From Neostapfia colusana (lineage: Eukaryota > Streptophyta > Magnoliopsida > Poales > Poaceae), in NCBI GenBank assembly GCA_030760725.1, contig JASWHV010000017.1:9712959-9776958 (forward strand): DNA of 64,000 nucleotides. The letters run 5' to 3'. Position 1 is the stretch's first letter. Every line of letters begins with the position of its first letter. This document shows, piece by piece, positions 1 through 9,182 of this stretch. The notes under the pieces were generated by a model, which saw only the letters and a program-made list of their open reading frames with translations, was not told the origin of the DNA and ran no database searches. A program made the position numbers and the translations under genes.

Positions 1-543
1 GAGGGATAGTATTTTTGTTGTTGTCGACAGATTTTCTAAAATGGCACATTTCATACCATGCCACAAAACTGATGATGCTACCCATATTGCTGATTTGTTC
101 TTTCGAGAAGTTGTTCGTTTGCATGGGGTTCCAAACACTATTGTTTCAGATAGAGATGCCAAATTTCTTAGTCATTTTTGGAAAACCTTATGGGCTAAGT
201 TGGGGAAAAAATTACTCTTTTCTACCACTTGTCACCCTCAAACTGATGGACAGACCGAAGTAGTGAACCGTAGTTTATCTACCATGCTAAGGGCTGTTCT
301 GAAACATAACATCAAATTATGGGAAGAATGTTTGCCTCATATTGAATTTGCTTACAATCGTTCGCTGCATTCTACTACTAAATTGTGCCCTTTTCAGATT
401 GTATATGGTTTTATTCCTCGTGCTCCCATTGATCTTTTGGCTCTGCCACCTTCAGAGAAATTGAATTTTGATGCTTCTCGCCGTGCTGAATTAATTCTTA
501 AAATGCATGAGCAAACTAAATCAAACATTGAGAGCATGAACGC
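1..543 (+). pseudogene. CRM-like Ty3 integrase core, copy A, 5' part (interrupted)
   Basis: This is the middle of a Ty3/gypsy chromovirus integrase, read in the frame whose codons begin at base 2. It covers most of the catalytic core: the second catalytic Asp is at 149-151 (in VSDRDAKF) and the Glu at 257-259 (in GQTEVVNRS), 35 residues apart as in a DDE integrase. The first Asp lies upstream of the window. The frame is open to 543, where another LTR retrotransposon is inserted; the same protein resumes at 8765. The sequence is nearly identical to 14220-14758 of copy B and 23331-23875 of copy C. It would insert element cDNA into chromatin if intact, but here it is split. Confidence 0.93.
539..543 (+). 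repeat. Target-site duplication, left copy (AACGC)
   Basis: AACGC directly precedes the TGTCGG start of the inserted LTR element and is repeated exactly at 8760-8764, after the CTTCGACA end. A 5-bp duplication is the normal integration footprint of Ty3/gypsy elements. Removing the insertion and one copy restores the integrase reading frame of copy A. Confidence 0.95.
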
Positions 544-628
544 TGTCGGTACCTGAGATATGGGGTACCCCCGCGCACAGGGTAAAATGCCTAAGGTGCT
601 CGCCCTTCTCCGCAGGGAGAGCTCCGAA

Positions 629-920
629 GGCGCCACGCGTCTGGCAGGGCCGGACCTCCCTCTCCTCAGAGGAGAGCTCCGGGCCCGCCATGTGGCATAC
701 AGAAGCCGGACCTCCCCCTCCGCGGGAGAGGGGTCCGAAGACGCCACGCGTCCAGCGGGGCCGGACCCCCCTCTCCTCAGAGGTGAGCTCCGGGCCCGCC
801 ACGTGGCATGCAGAAGCCGGACCTCCCCCTCCGCGGGAGAGAGGTCCGAAGGCGCCACGCGTCCAGCGGGGCCGGACCTCCCTCTCCTCAGAGAAGAGCT
901 CCGGACCCGCCACGTGGCTG
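629..920 (+). repeat. 111-bp tandem repeats in U3 of the 5' LTR
   Basis: About 2.6 units begin at 629, 740 and 851 with GCCACGCGTC, an exact 111-bp period. Each carries a CCGGACCTCC block, GGAGCTC or GAGCTCCGG, and CACGTGGC (CATGTGGC in the first unit), a plant G-box/ABRE-type core. The position upstream of the TATA box suggests an enhancer-like role, which is inference. Confidence 0.88.
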
Positions 921-1318
921 GAAGAACGGTGCTGCCTGCCCCCGAGTGGTAGGCAGCGGGCGTAAAGGCGCCCCTCACCTTGCCCGTACAAGGTATTCAA
1001 GGCCGCGTCTTCCCAAGACGCGGAAACGCGGAGCACGCGCCTGTCTGGTGCCGTTGCGCCCAGTCGCATCACAGACTGGCGCGCGGTGTCAGAACCTGCC
1101 AGGTAATAAACGCCACGACAAGACATCCCATGCCGCCTGCGCTGTCATCAACCACTATGACTAGTGCGCGGCATGGGCAGGGCGGCAAAATGAAGACTCA
1201 GAAGCCTTCGACCAGAGGCAACCACCGGCGTAACTACAGATACGGTAGATAATAGACAATCTTCCCGGGACCACCTGTCGGGTCCCGGCTTCCCTTGTAA
1301 GCCGCCCGAGCCTTGGAC

Positions 1319-1325
1319 TATAAAA
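1319..1325 (+). promoter_or_regulatory. TATA box of the 5' LTR
   Basis: TATAAAA lies in GGACTATAAAAGGCTCGG, about 320 bp before the LTR end and about 380 bp before the gag ATG. The same motif is at 8437-8443 in the 3' LTR. Confidence 0.75.
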
Positions 1326-1643
1326 GGCTCGGGTAGGCGTCGATAGCAAGGGTTCGCATTCTGCAACTCATACGCTAGCCATACACTCTCAAGCTGTAAC
1401 TCACCCCCAAGCTCAGGCCCCCGGCCCTGAGCAGCAAGCAATACAGCGAGCTCCATAGCTCGCCGTGGACGTAGGGTTTTACGCTCCGGCGGCCTGAACC
1501 ACGTAAAACTTCCCGTGTCAAGCTCTCACTAACTCGTCCATCCGCGCAAGCTCTCCGCTAGGAACTAGCCCCTCCGAAAAAAGAACCTCCGCGGGCTGCC
1601 CAGTGCAGGCCCGGGGGAAGTGTCGATCGCACACTTCGACATT

Positions 1644-1663
1644 TGGCGCGCCAGGTAGGGGGC
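1644..1663 (+). promoter_or_regulatory. Primer-binding site (minus-strand priming)
   Basis: TGGCGCGCCAGGTAGGGG begins two bases after the 5' LTR end. TGG at this position matches the complement of a tRNA 3' CCA end. It is not the initiator-Met PBS used by the CRM-like elements here. I do not assign the tRNA species. Confidence 0.75.
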
Positions 1664-1698
1664 TTTTCCCCTAGCGCAACGAGTTTCCGCCGACGAAG

Positions 1699-3447
1699 AT
1701 GACCAAGCTCCCTTCAGCGGCAAACTCTCCCCCACCGCATTCACGGCGAACCGTGACCAGCGGGGAGTACATGTCGACGCACTCAGGACGGAGTGTGTCG
1801 GCACAAGCGGGTAGCCAGCAGCCGACTCCGGCAACGCCGACTCCGGCTATGCAGGCCCCGACCAGCGTGAGGTCTTCTGCAGCGCTGAGCGTACACCATG
1901 GAGGTGCGCTAGCTGCAGCAAGAGCGCTGCTGCGCAACCCACCTGCAGGGGATGCGCCCCATTCAGCGACCCAGCAATGGGTCCGCGAGGTGGACCGCCT
2001 CGTCGTCGCCGCCGCGAACCCTCGGTTTCGGCGAGGGCGGCGCCCGGGGCAACCGACTGTGTCGCTGACGCGCACACCCACGGTTGACGAGCTAACGGCG
2101 GATTCCAGCTCCTCCAGGCTCCTGTCGACGGACCTGCGAAGGGAACTAGAACGGTGCCACTTGGGGCAGGACGCCCGGGTGTACCTCGAGCGACGTCGAG
2201 AAAGGCGCCGCAACCATGAGGCAGGCGACAGCATGTCGTCAGCCTCGACGCAACCAGAAGGGCAGGCCTTCGCCATGCGAGCCCCGCCTCAGGCATATGC
2301 TGCGCAACATATGCCACCACCATATGCGCCGCAAGTAGCGGCCCCGGCCTACGGTGCAGCCTTGCCCATGCCGGGATACATGGTGCCAGGTGCGAACCAC
2401 CTGTTCGCAGCGCCAGTACCTGCAGCAGCAGGTGCAGGATGTGCGGCCCTTGCACCCCACCTTCGCTTCGCAAGGTGGCCGCGCAAGTTTCGCCCGCACT
2501 TGCCCGAGAAGTACGACGGAAGCGTCAACCCAGCGGAGTTCCTCCAGATCTACTCCACCTCCGTACTTGCTGCAGGAGGCGATGAGGCTGTCATGGCCAA
2601 CTACTTTCCCGTAGCCTTGACCGGCCCAGCCCGGTCCTGGCTCATGAATCTACCCCAGGGGTCCATAACCTCTTGGGGTGAGCTCTGCCGGCAGTTCGTC
2701 GCCAACTTCGGCAGCTCCTACACCCGTCCCGGCACGGAGCTCGACCTCCACGCCGTCAAACAACAACCTGGGGAGTCGCTGCGCTCTTTCATCCAGCGGT
2801 TCTCTCAGGTGCGCAACACCATCCCACATATCCAAAGCGCCTCTGTGGTGATGGCGTTCTGACAGGGTGTCCGGGACGAGAAAATGCTCGAGAAGCTCGC
2901 GACCAGAGAGGTCAGCGACGTCTCGGAGCTCTTTAGCCTGGCGGACAAGTGCGCCAGAGCAGCCGAAGGGCGGAACTGGCACGCACTGCCGACCTCCGAG
3001 TCAGGAGGGCAGCCCGGGTCCGGTGCTGCTGCCTATGGGGGTGGCAAGAAGACCAAGAACCGGGGGAATGGGAAGGTGAAGTCACCATTCATGGCCCCCG
3101 TCGCCGCAGCTGCGACAACCAGTGGAGCTCGGGGGCCGCACCCCGACTAGAGGCAGCGGCAATCACCGGCCCCAGACAGTGGCCAAGGCGGGCTATGCCC
3201 CGTGCATGGCACCTGCAACCATACAGCTGCCGAGTGCTGGGAGATCCAGAGGCTCGCAGAGCGCTTCCGCAATGGAAGACAGCAGAGGGCTGAAGCACCG
3301 CCCTACCCTCAGAGGGATGGCAAACAAAAGGCTGATGCCCCAGTCACCGCTGCCCACCAGGTGGGGTTCCAGGAGCCTCAGCGTGTCATAAAGACAGTAC
3401 ATGACGCTGAGGACTCCAGTTCCGACGATGACGGGCCAAGGCGTTAG
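1699..3447 (+). pseudogene. gag: gag polyprotein with two in-frame stops
   Basis: One reading frame starts at ATG 1699 and runs to TAG 3445-3447 (582 codons before the final stop). It is broken by TGA at 2860-2862 and TAG at 3148-3150, with no frameshift. Residues 1-255 are a low-complexity Ala/Pro-rich N-terminus. Residues about 258-430 form a Ty3-type capsid region (WPRKFRP, LPEKYDG, ARSWLMNLP, GESLRSFIQRFSQVRNTIP). A zinc knuckle follows as C500-x2-H503-x4-H508-x4-C513. Gag would form the particle that packages element RNA. The TGA occurs where related proteins I know have Arg, consistent with CGA to TGA. As it stands, only the first 387 residues would be made without readthrough. Confidence 0.88.
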
Positions 3448-5299
3448 CCAGCTACGGCACGCCTCCGTGCCTCGAACATACCTCTCGGGGGCTGCCTAGG
3501 GTCCGTCAACCCCTTGAAGGCCTTGGCAGAAGGGGGGGATGCCTTAGGTCATCCAAAGCGAGCCCGGGTCCACCTACCCCTCGAAGGCCTTAGCCAGAAG
3601 GGGAGAACTCCCCGGGGGACCCCGAGAGAAGCCACGCAGGACCTGATCCAGCGTGAAGACAACAACTTCGACAAGACTCGGCTTTCAGGGAACACCCCAC
3701 AACGCAAGGTCTCGGCTAATGCTCTAAGCACTACCGCCAAAGAACCAAACGCGAAGGGGGCCCGCAAGAGGGCAGCCTGGTGAAGTGGCACGCTATATTC
3801 CAAGAAGGACCCATAAGCTCTCCCCCAGCAGGGAAGGTCCCTTCCGAATCATGAAAGCTGCCGCCCCAGGTACACATGCCTTTCAACCGAGAGTGGGATC
3901 CATTCCCAAAAATCCTTGCCATGGAGCAACACTGTAAGTCCTACTTACTGAGCATCGGTAGAACAGGGTTATTCACTTCTGTAATAGACCCCATAGAACT
4001 TAGGAACAGAGCTTGGGGTAGCTAAGTCTCAAGGGACGGTACAGGACTACGTCCAGTTTAGCCTGGTTCCGACTCTAAGCGCGTAGAGTCTTGCTTCCCT
4101 TGTAGACGAGGCGGAACATTGCCCCCACGAACAGCCAGAATTCCACCTATGGGCGCGAATACAGAGACCTGTTCTACTTAGCTCCTTCTCATGCGCTCAT
4201 TTAAATTATGCATTAATTTTTATGATCGCACTATCTCGGTATGTTCATCATACGTCTAGCTCCCCCTCTCCTGCGCTCATCCATAGTCGGCATTTGCTAT
4301 CCTCCCAAAGGCGGCTGCGCTTGAGGCACCTGCCGATGCCCGAGTGAGTCTCTCGGGCCTCCCCCAGTCAGGTGTTGCGGTGTCAGTTGGTCACCTCCAG
4401 GAAAGGCCAGCGTTGTGCATGGGGGGTCCAGGGTGCGTATCCAGCTTAGCCGGCCCAGAGCCCAAAGCATGCGCATCCTGCTCTCCGGAGGTCCAGGGGA
4501 GTACGTCCTCTTTGCCTGGTCATGAACCCAAAGCGCGTGCACTCTGCTTCCCCAGCGCATGGCCCGGTACTAGGAATCAGATGGCCGTACCCGGACCTCG
4601 GAGGGAGCCGGAGCTCCGGCGCCTCGTGCACAGAATTGCCCAAGCCCCGTATAGCGGGCCAGGACCATAAGACGGATAAGACTAAGAGACAGGAGGGGAG
4701 GACCCCCCGAGGAGAATTACGTTTCCTCTACCTGTGTGCAGGACCTTCAGGTTATGGCAACAGGGATTGCATGAAGCGGGGGGAAAGGAGCTACCAGCTA
4801 CACCGGCCTGGGACTGGAAGGACCGGGACCCGCCCCTCCAGCTGGGGCGGGGCCTGGGGGCCCCGTGTGTCCAGCAGGCCCGGAACTCTCTCCTTCCTTG
4901 AGGAGGGCTCCGGGCTCGCCACGTGGCAGGCAGGAACCGGACCTCCCCCCTCAGCGGGAGGGCTCCGAAAGCCCTACGTGTCCAACATGACCGGAGCTCC
5001 CGTCTCTTGAGGAGGAGCTCCGGACCCACCACGTGGCTGGCAGATTTGGAGTCCCCCATAGGGCGAGGTTCTGAGACCTCCGGGGGCCCCTAACACGGTT
5101 AGGACCCGGGGGGGTGTCTGTGCGAAGCTCCGAGATTGGAAATGACCTCTGAGTACCTTGCGGAGCTAAGGACTCAGCCAGGCAAAGCCAAGAAGGAGGG
5201 AAAAAGCATCACAGACACAAGTATCCAAGAGAGTCAAATTAAGCAAGGCTCCTTGAGCTGGACTACAGACTCGATAAAAAAAAGAGGGAAAAGCAAGTC
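3448..5299. other. Non-coding internal region of the non-autonomous element
   Basis: No credible coding frame is seen between gag and the antisense ORF, where an autonomous relative would carry pol. The stretch holds a duplicated segment around GAAGGCCTT (near 3510-3600), an AT-rich island near 4196-4260, and two degenerate copies of a CCCAAAGC-containing unit (about 4430-4560). It also holds an LTR-like 111-bp repeat block at 4864-5047, listed separately. Short frames on both strands lack recognisable motifs. Confidence 0.7.
4864..5047 (+). repeat. LTR-like 111-bp repeat units inside the element body
   Basis: Two diverged units begin at about 4864 and 4975, a 111-bp spacing identical to the LTR tandem repeat. 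They carry the same ordered landmarks: CGTGTGTCC or TACGTGTCC, GGAGGGCTCCGGGC or GGAGCTCCGGACC, then GCCACGTGGC or CCACGTGGCTGGC. They lie just beyond the 3' end of the antisense ORF. Confidence 0.8.
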
Positions 5300-7030
5300 C
5301 TAAGGACCTCCCGGCTCTTGCTGGAACCTTGCGGCTACAAGGGCGGCCACATCCTCGACTTCAGCCCTGGCAGCTTCCTCCCGCTCCGCGGCTGGGCCCT
5401 CTCTTGCTGGCTCCAGTGAGAAAGAGGGGTCGCGGCTCTTGAAGCATGCCAGCACATGCGAGGCGACCTCTAAAGCTAAGCCGCGGCCCTCGGCTTCAAG
5501 CTCGCTGGTGACCACCGAGTCGAGTCTGTCCAGCTTGGCACCGATCGACTCCAATGCAGGGATCACCTCTGCCACCTGCAATGCGGGAGTTGCGGCCCTC
5601 ACCGGACTGAAACCAAGAGGGATCAGGGCGGACCCCGCTCGATCCACAAAGCTTGAGACCGCAAGGGCCTCGGAGGACCGTAGGGATGAGAGCTCCTCCA
5701 CCTCGCGGCGGGCCGCCCGCAGAGCCTCCAGGTTCCTCTCGGAGAATTCCTTCTCCTTGGCCGCCAGGGAACTCTCCCGAAGGCGGAGAGTCTCGGCTAG
5801 CCGCTCCAACTCAGCGGCCCTGAAGCTGGCAGTCAACTCCCGGTCCAAGACCGCCCGGCGATCATGGGAGACCTGTTCATCCCTCAAGTCAAGGTCTGCC
5901 TTCAGAATCTCCAGCTCCTCCATCCGAGCTCGGAGGTCATCCTCGCCCGCAGCCAGCTGCGCGGCGACCCTCTCTGCCTCAGCTGCCACGGAACGCTCCC
6001 GCTCCTCAACGGCGAGTTCGCGGCGCTCCAACCGCTGTCGTATTTCCACAGCAGCAGAGAGGCTCTCTTCGGCCCGGGCGTGAGCCTCCAGGGCCTCCCT
6101 GTTGATCCGCCGCGACTGGGTGTCCATGCGGTCAACAGCCCGCTTCATCCGGTCGACAAGCGTTTCCCTGAAGTCGAGCAACTCCCGCCTGGAGTCGAGC
6201 TCGCTCTTAACCTTCGCGGTCCTCTCCCGCAAAAGGTTCCCCCAGGTGAGGAGGCGGTTCCGTTCAACCGTATACTCCTCCCGCTCGCGCCCTAGTGCAG
6301 CCAAGACCTGCCGGACGCTCGACTCGGCAAGCGCGAAGGCGTCCGCCAGAGGCAATGGAGCAACAGAGGCTGGGGCAGTCCCTCCGACCTCCTCCATTAC
6401 CTCGTCCTCAGGAAGAGCCGACGCGCCAGCCGCGGAGACGAGACGTCGATCAAGAGAAGCTGGCTCCGCGGCACTGTCAGCCAGGCCAGCCGGGCTCTTT
6501 TCAGCTTCTGGCTCCTTGACCTGAGGAGAGGGACGAGCCCGGGAAGACGGAGCTGGAGAAGAAGCCAGGCCGCCTAGTGCAGGATCAACCTGTGCTGGCT
6601 CGGGGGCCGCGGTAGCCGTCTCGGCAGGAAGAGACGGCGCCGCCGCGGAGTCCGGGCACACCGGAACAGGAGAAGTCCGCGCTGGCCTGGGGGCCGCAGC
6701 AGTTGCACCTGGCTCCGAGCGCATCGGCACAGATTCCCCGCAAGACGGGGAAGGCCGGGAAGCGCGGACACTCCAGCGGGCTCTAAACCCCGACTTCCGA
6801 GCCGGGGTAGGATTTCCAGAGCCCGCTACCGTCTCCGACGACCGCTCCGCAGTCGCTTGGACTGGCGGAACAGAAGACGCCACAGAGGCTTCCCCCAGCA
6901 CATCAGCCCGGGGCCTCTTCGAGTCGCCACCGGAGGGAGTGTCAGGCACCCCAGAATCCCGACTTGGCACCGGCTCCGTTGCTGGAGGGGATCGAGCGCA
7001 TTTCTTCTCTGGCAGCGGGTTGGAAGCCAT
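5300..7030 (-). CDS. Antisense coiled-coil ORF of unknown function
   Basis: This open frame of 576 codons runs opposite to gag. I start it at the ATG ending at 7030 because its context (GCCATGGCT) fits a plant initiator and no in-frame ATG lies in the short open stretch upstream. Residues 1-225 are rich in Pro, Ala and Ser and look disordered. Residues about 230-450 are a long Glu/Arg/Leu-rich heptad-like coiled coil. Residues 451-576 form a shorter helical, acidic tail. No enzyme motif, signal peptide or membrane span is visible. Grass Tat-type elements are known to carry reverse-strand genes (Grande gene23; ORFs annotated as putative gypsy-type transposon protein), and this fits that class. 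A length this great in GC-rich DNA is partly expected by chance. Its sense-strand shadow frame (5439-6083) is not believed. Confidence 0.72.
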   Translation of the reverse strand: MASNPLPEKKCARSPPATEPVPSRDSGVPDTPSGGDSKRPRADVLGEASVASSVPPVQATAERSSETVAGSGNPTPARKSGFRARWSVRASRPSPSCGESVPMRSEPGATAAAPRPARTSPVPVCPDSAAAPSLPAETATAAPEPAQVDPALGGLASSPAPSSRARPSPQVKEPEAEKSPAGLADSAAEPASLDRRLVSAAGASALPEDEVMEEVGGTAPASVAPLPLADAFALAESSVRQVLAALGREREEYTVERNRLLTWGNLLRERTAKVKSELDSRRELLDFRETLVDRMKRAVDRMDTQSRRINREALEAHARAEESLSAAVEIRQRLERRELAVEERERSVAAEAERVAAQLAAGEDDLRARMEELEILKADLDLRDEQVSHDRRAVLDRELTASFRAAELERLAETLRLRESSLAAKEKEFSERNLEALRAARREVEELSSLRSSEALAVSSFVDRAGSALIPLGFSPVRAATPALQVAEVIPALESIGAKLDRLDSVVTSELEAEGRGLALEVASHVLACFKSRDPSFSLEPAREGPAAEREEAARAEVEDVAALVAARFQQEPGGP

Positions 7031-7521
7031 GGCAAGGGAGAGCTCAAAGGCAAGAAAGCAAAAGCGCAAGAGTCCAAGAAGAAACGCAGAGAAGTGCGAA
7101 GGGAAGCTACAATGTGGGTGAGACCCCCTCTAAAAAGCTTCCCGGTGCAGTTCCAAGCGATTCGGAACTCTTCGAATACCCCGCACCCGCAACCACTTCG
7201 ATTCCAAGACCGAGTGCCGATGACGGGTGGGCCCAAGCCGCTTAACTGGAGCGGTGGGGGCAAGGAGTCAGTCTCCTAAGAAGATTAGCCGGCAAGGCCC
7301 TTCGGCGGTTCCCGAAGAAAGCGCCGCAACGTGCAGAAGTGGCAGCCTTGGGAACCACCGCAGTAAAAGCAATCATCAAGTGGGCGCACGCTCTCACGAC
7401 CCCGCGGCCGTTCGTGCTCCGGCAGCGGTCAAGTCGGGACTTAGAGAAAGTGCGCGGATCGGAAGAGACGGAGGTCCCACCTCGGGCTCGCTATCTCCCC
7501 CGAGATGGGCCCAGGGGCCAC
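7031..7521. other. Region between antisense ORF start and 3' LTR
   Basis: No supported coding sequence is seen. Any promoter for the antisense ORF should lie here or in the 3' LTR read backwards, but I see no clear TATA box on the minus strand. The last 16 bases (7506-7521, ATGGGCCCAGGGGCCA then C) form a weak purine-rich tract at the plus-strand priming position. Confidence 0.55.
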
Positions 7522-8759
7522 TGTCGGTACCTGAGATATGGGGTACCCCCGCGCACAGGGTAAAATGCCTAAGGTGCTCGCCCTTCTCCGCAGGGAGAGC
7601 TCCGAAGGCGCCACGCGTCTGGCAGGGCCGGACCTCCCTCTCCTCAGAGGAGAGCTCCGGGCCCGCCACGTGGCATACAGAAGCCGGACCTCCCCCTCCG
7701 CGGGAGAGGGGTCCGAAGACGCCACGCGTCCAGCGGGGCCGGACCCCCCTCTCCTCAGAGGTGAGCTCCAGGCCCGCCACGTGGCATGCAGAAGCCGGAC
7801 CTCCCCCTCCGCGGGAGAGAGGTCCGAAGGCGCCACGCGTCCAGCGGGGCCGGACCTCCCTCTCCTCAGAGAAGAGCTCCGGACCCGCCACGTGGCTGGA
7901 AGAACGGTGCTGCCTGCCCCTGAGTGGTAGGCAGCGGGCGTAAAGGCGCCCCTCACCTTGACCTTGTCGGCGCCACGCGTCCAGCGGGGCCGGACCTCCC
8001 TCTCCTCAGAGAAGAGCTCCGGACCCGCCACGTGGCTGGAAGAACGGTGCTGCCTGCCCCTGAGTGGTAGGCAGCGGGCGTAAAGGCGCCCCTCACCTTG
8101 CCCGTACAAGGTATTCAAGGCCGCGTCTTCCCAAGACGCGGAAACGCGGAGCACGCGCCTGTCAGGTGCCGTTGCGCCCAGTCGCATCACAGACTGGCGC
8201 GCGGTGTCAGAACCTGCCAGGTAATAAACGCCGCGACAAGACATCCCATGCCGCCTGCGCCGTCATCAACCACTATGACTAGTGCGCGGCATGGGCAGGG
8301 CGGCAAAATGAAGACTCAGAAGCCTTCGACCAGAGGCAACCACCGGCGTAACTACAGATACGGTAGATAATAGACAATCTTCCCGGGACCACCTGTCGGG
8401 TCCCGGCTTCCCTTGTAAGCCGCCCGAGCCTTGGACTATAAAAGGCTCGGGTAGGCGTCGATAGCAAGGGTTCGCATTCTGCAACTCATACGCTAGTCAT
8501 ACACTCTCAAGCTGTAACTCACCCCCAAGCTCAGGCCCCCGGCCCTGAGCAGCAAGCAATACAGCGAGCTCCATAGCTCGCCGTGGACGTAGGGTTTTAC
8601 GCTCCGGCGGCCTGAACCACGTAAAACTTCCCGTGTCAAGCTCTCACTAACTCGTCCATCCGCGCGAGCTCTCCGCTAGGAACTAGCCCCTCCGAAAAAA
8701 GAACCTCCGCGGGCTGCCCAGTGCAGGCCCGGGGGAAGTGTCGATCGCACACTTCGACA
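7522..8759 (+). repeat. 3' LTR of the non-autonomous element (140 bp longer than the 5' LTR)
   Basis: The 1238-bp LTR has the same termini as the 5' LTR. Its 111-bp units begin at 7607, 7718 and 7829, with an extra copy at 7969. The excess length is a tandem duplication of 7829-7960 at 7969-8100, with an 8-bp ACCTTGTC between. TATAAAA is at 8437-8443. Confidence 0.95.
7829..8100 (+). repeat. 132-bp tandem duplication unique to the 3' LTR
   Basis: 7829-7960 and 7969-8100 read as essentially the same sequence, running from GGCGCCACGCG to CCTCACCTTG, separated by ACCTTGTC. The 5' LTR has one copy. LTRs are identical at integration, so the duplication probably arose afterwards, or the 5' copy lost it. 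Confidence 0.93.
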
Positions 8760-8764
8760 AACGC
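8760..8764 (+). repeat. Target-site duplication, right copy (AACGC)
   Basis: Exact repeat of 539-543, immediately after the CGACA end of the 3' LTR. The integrase of copy A resumes here. Confidence 0.95.
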
Positions 8765-9182
8765 TAAGTATCAACAAGCCGGTAGCAAAGGTAGGAAGCA
8801 TGTTACTTTTGAACCTGGTGATTTGGTTTGGGTGCATTTGAGAAAGGATAGATTTCCTGATTTGAGAAAATCTAAATTACTACCTAGAGCTGCTGGACCC
8901 TTCAAAGTGCTTCGAAAAATTAATGATAATGCATATGAAATTGAGTTGCCCACATATTTTGGGGTTACTTCCTCTTTTAATATTGCAGATTTGAAACCAT
9001 ATATGGGCGAGGAAGACACATTTGAGTCAAGGACGACTCAATTGCAAGAAGGGGAGGATGATGCGGACATCGCTACCGTTGATACAACCACAACACCAGC
9101 CCATTCACCACTCTCAGCTAATCAAGGTCCAATGACACGCGCTCGTGCACGTCAACTTAATTATCAGGTGCTTGGGAATTGA
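8765..9182 (+). pseudogene. CRM-like integrase C-terminus, copy A, 3' part
   Basis: This continues the integrase interrupted at 543. It contains the DLVWVHLRKDRFP segment, the KSKLLPRAAGPFKVL block and the NIADLKPY motif, and ends with a GPMTRARARQLNYQV tail. The frame crosses the PPT and enters LTR1, ending at TGA 9180-9182. A pol C-terminus that overlaps the 3' LTR and carries a basic tail is a known trait of CRM centromeric chromoviruses. In LTR3 the equivalent frame runs about 83 bp further because LTR1 has lost that segment. Confidence 0.88.
9047..9058 (+). promoter_or_regulatory. Polypurine tract, copy A
   Basis: AGAAGGGGAGGA directly precedes the TGATG start of LTR1. The tract is also coding (QEGED). 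The same tract sits before LTR2 and LTR3, supporting the LTR boundary call. Confidence 0.8.

Larger units (their letters stand above)
544..1641 (+). repeat. 5' LTR of the non-autonomous element
   Basis: The 1098-bp LTR has TG...CA termini and a GC-rich U3 with 111-bp tandem units (629-920). A TATA box (TATAAAA, 1319-1325) is followed by the expected R-U5 region. It is followed immediately by a primer-binding site. It matches the 3' LTR at 7522-8759 except for scattered transitions and the missing 140-bp segment. Confidence 0.95.
544..8759 (+). mobile_element. Complete non-autonomous Ty3-type LTR retrotransposon with gag and antisense ORF, no pol
   Basis: The 8216-bp element is bounded by LTRs that start TGTCGGTACC and end CACTTCGACA, with AACGC duplications outside. 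In order it has a 5' LTR, a primer-binding site, a gag (Ty3-type capsid plus zinc knuckle, two in-frame stops), about 1.85 kb of non-coding DNA, an antisense ORF, a short purine-rich stretch and a 3' LTR. I find no protease, reverse transcriptase, RNase H or integrase, so it must have moved with enzymes supplied by a relative. The gag type and reverse-strand gene resemble Tat-lineage grass elements such as Grande; that lineage call is inference. By my count the LTRs differ at about eight aligned bases plus one 140-bp insertion, suggesting a recent insertion. Confidence 0.92.

Noticed and set aside
521..1126. Antisense and overlapping ORFs in the 5' LTR (and the copies at 7227-8244)
   Set aside because: They arise from the GC-rich 111-bp tandem repeats, lie in U3 upstream of the TATA box, and are open in several frames at once.
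5439..6083. Sense-strand 214-codon ORF opposite the antisense coiled-coil gene
   Set aside because: Ser/Arg-rich shadow of the Glu/Arg/Leu codons on the other strand; shorter and without motif.
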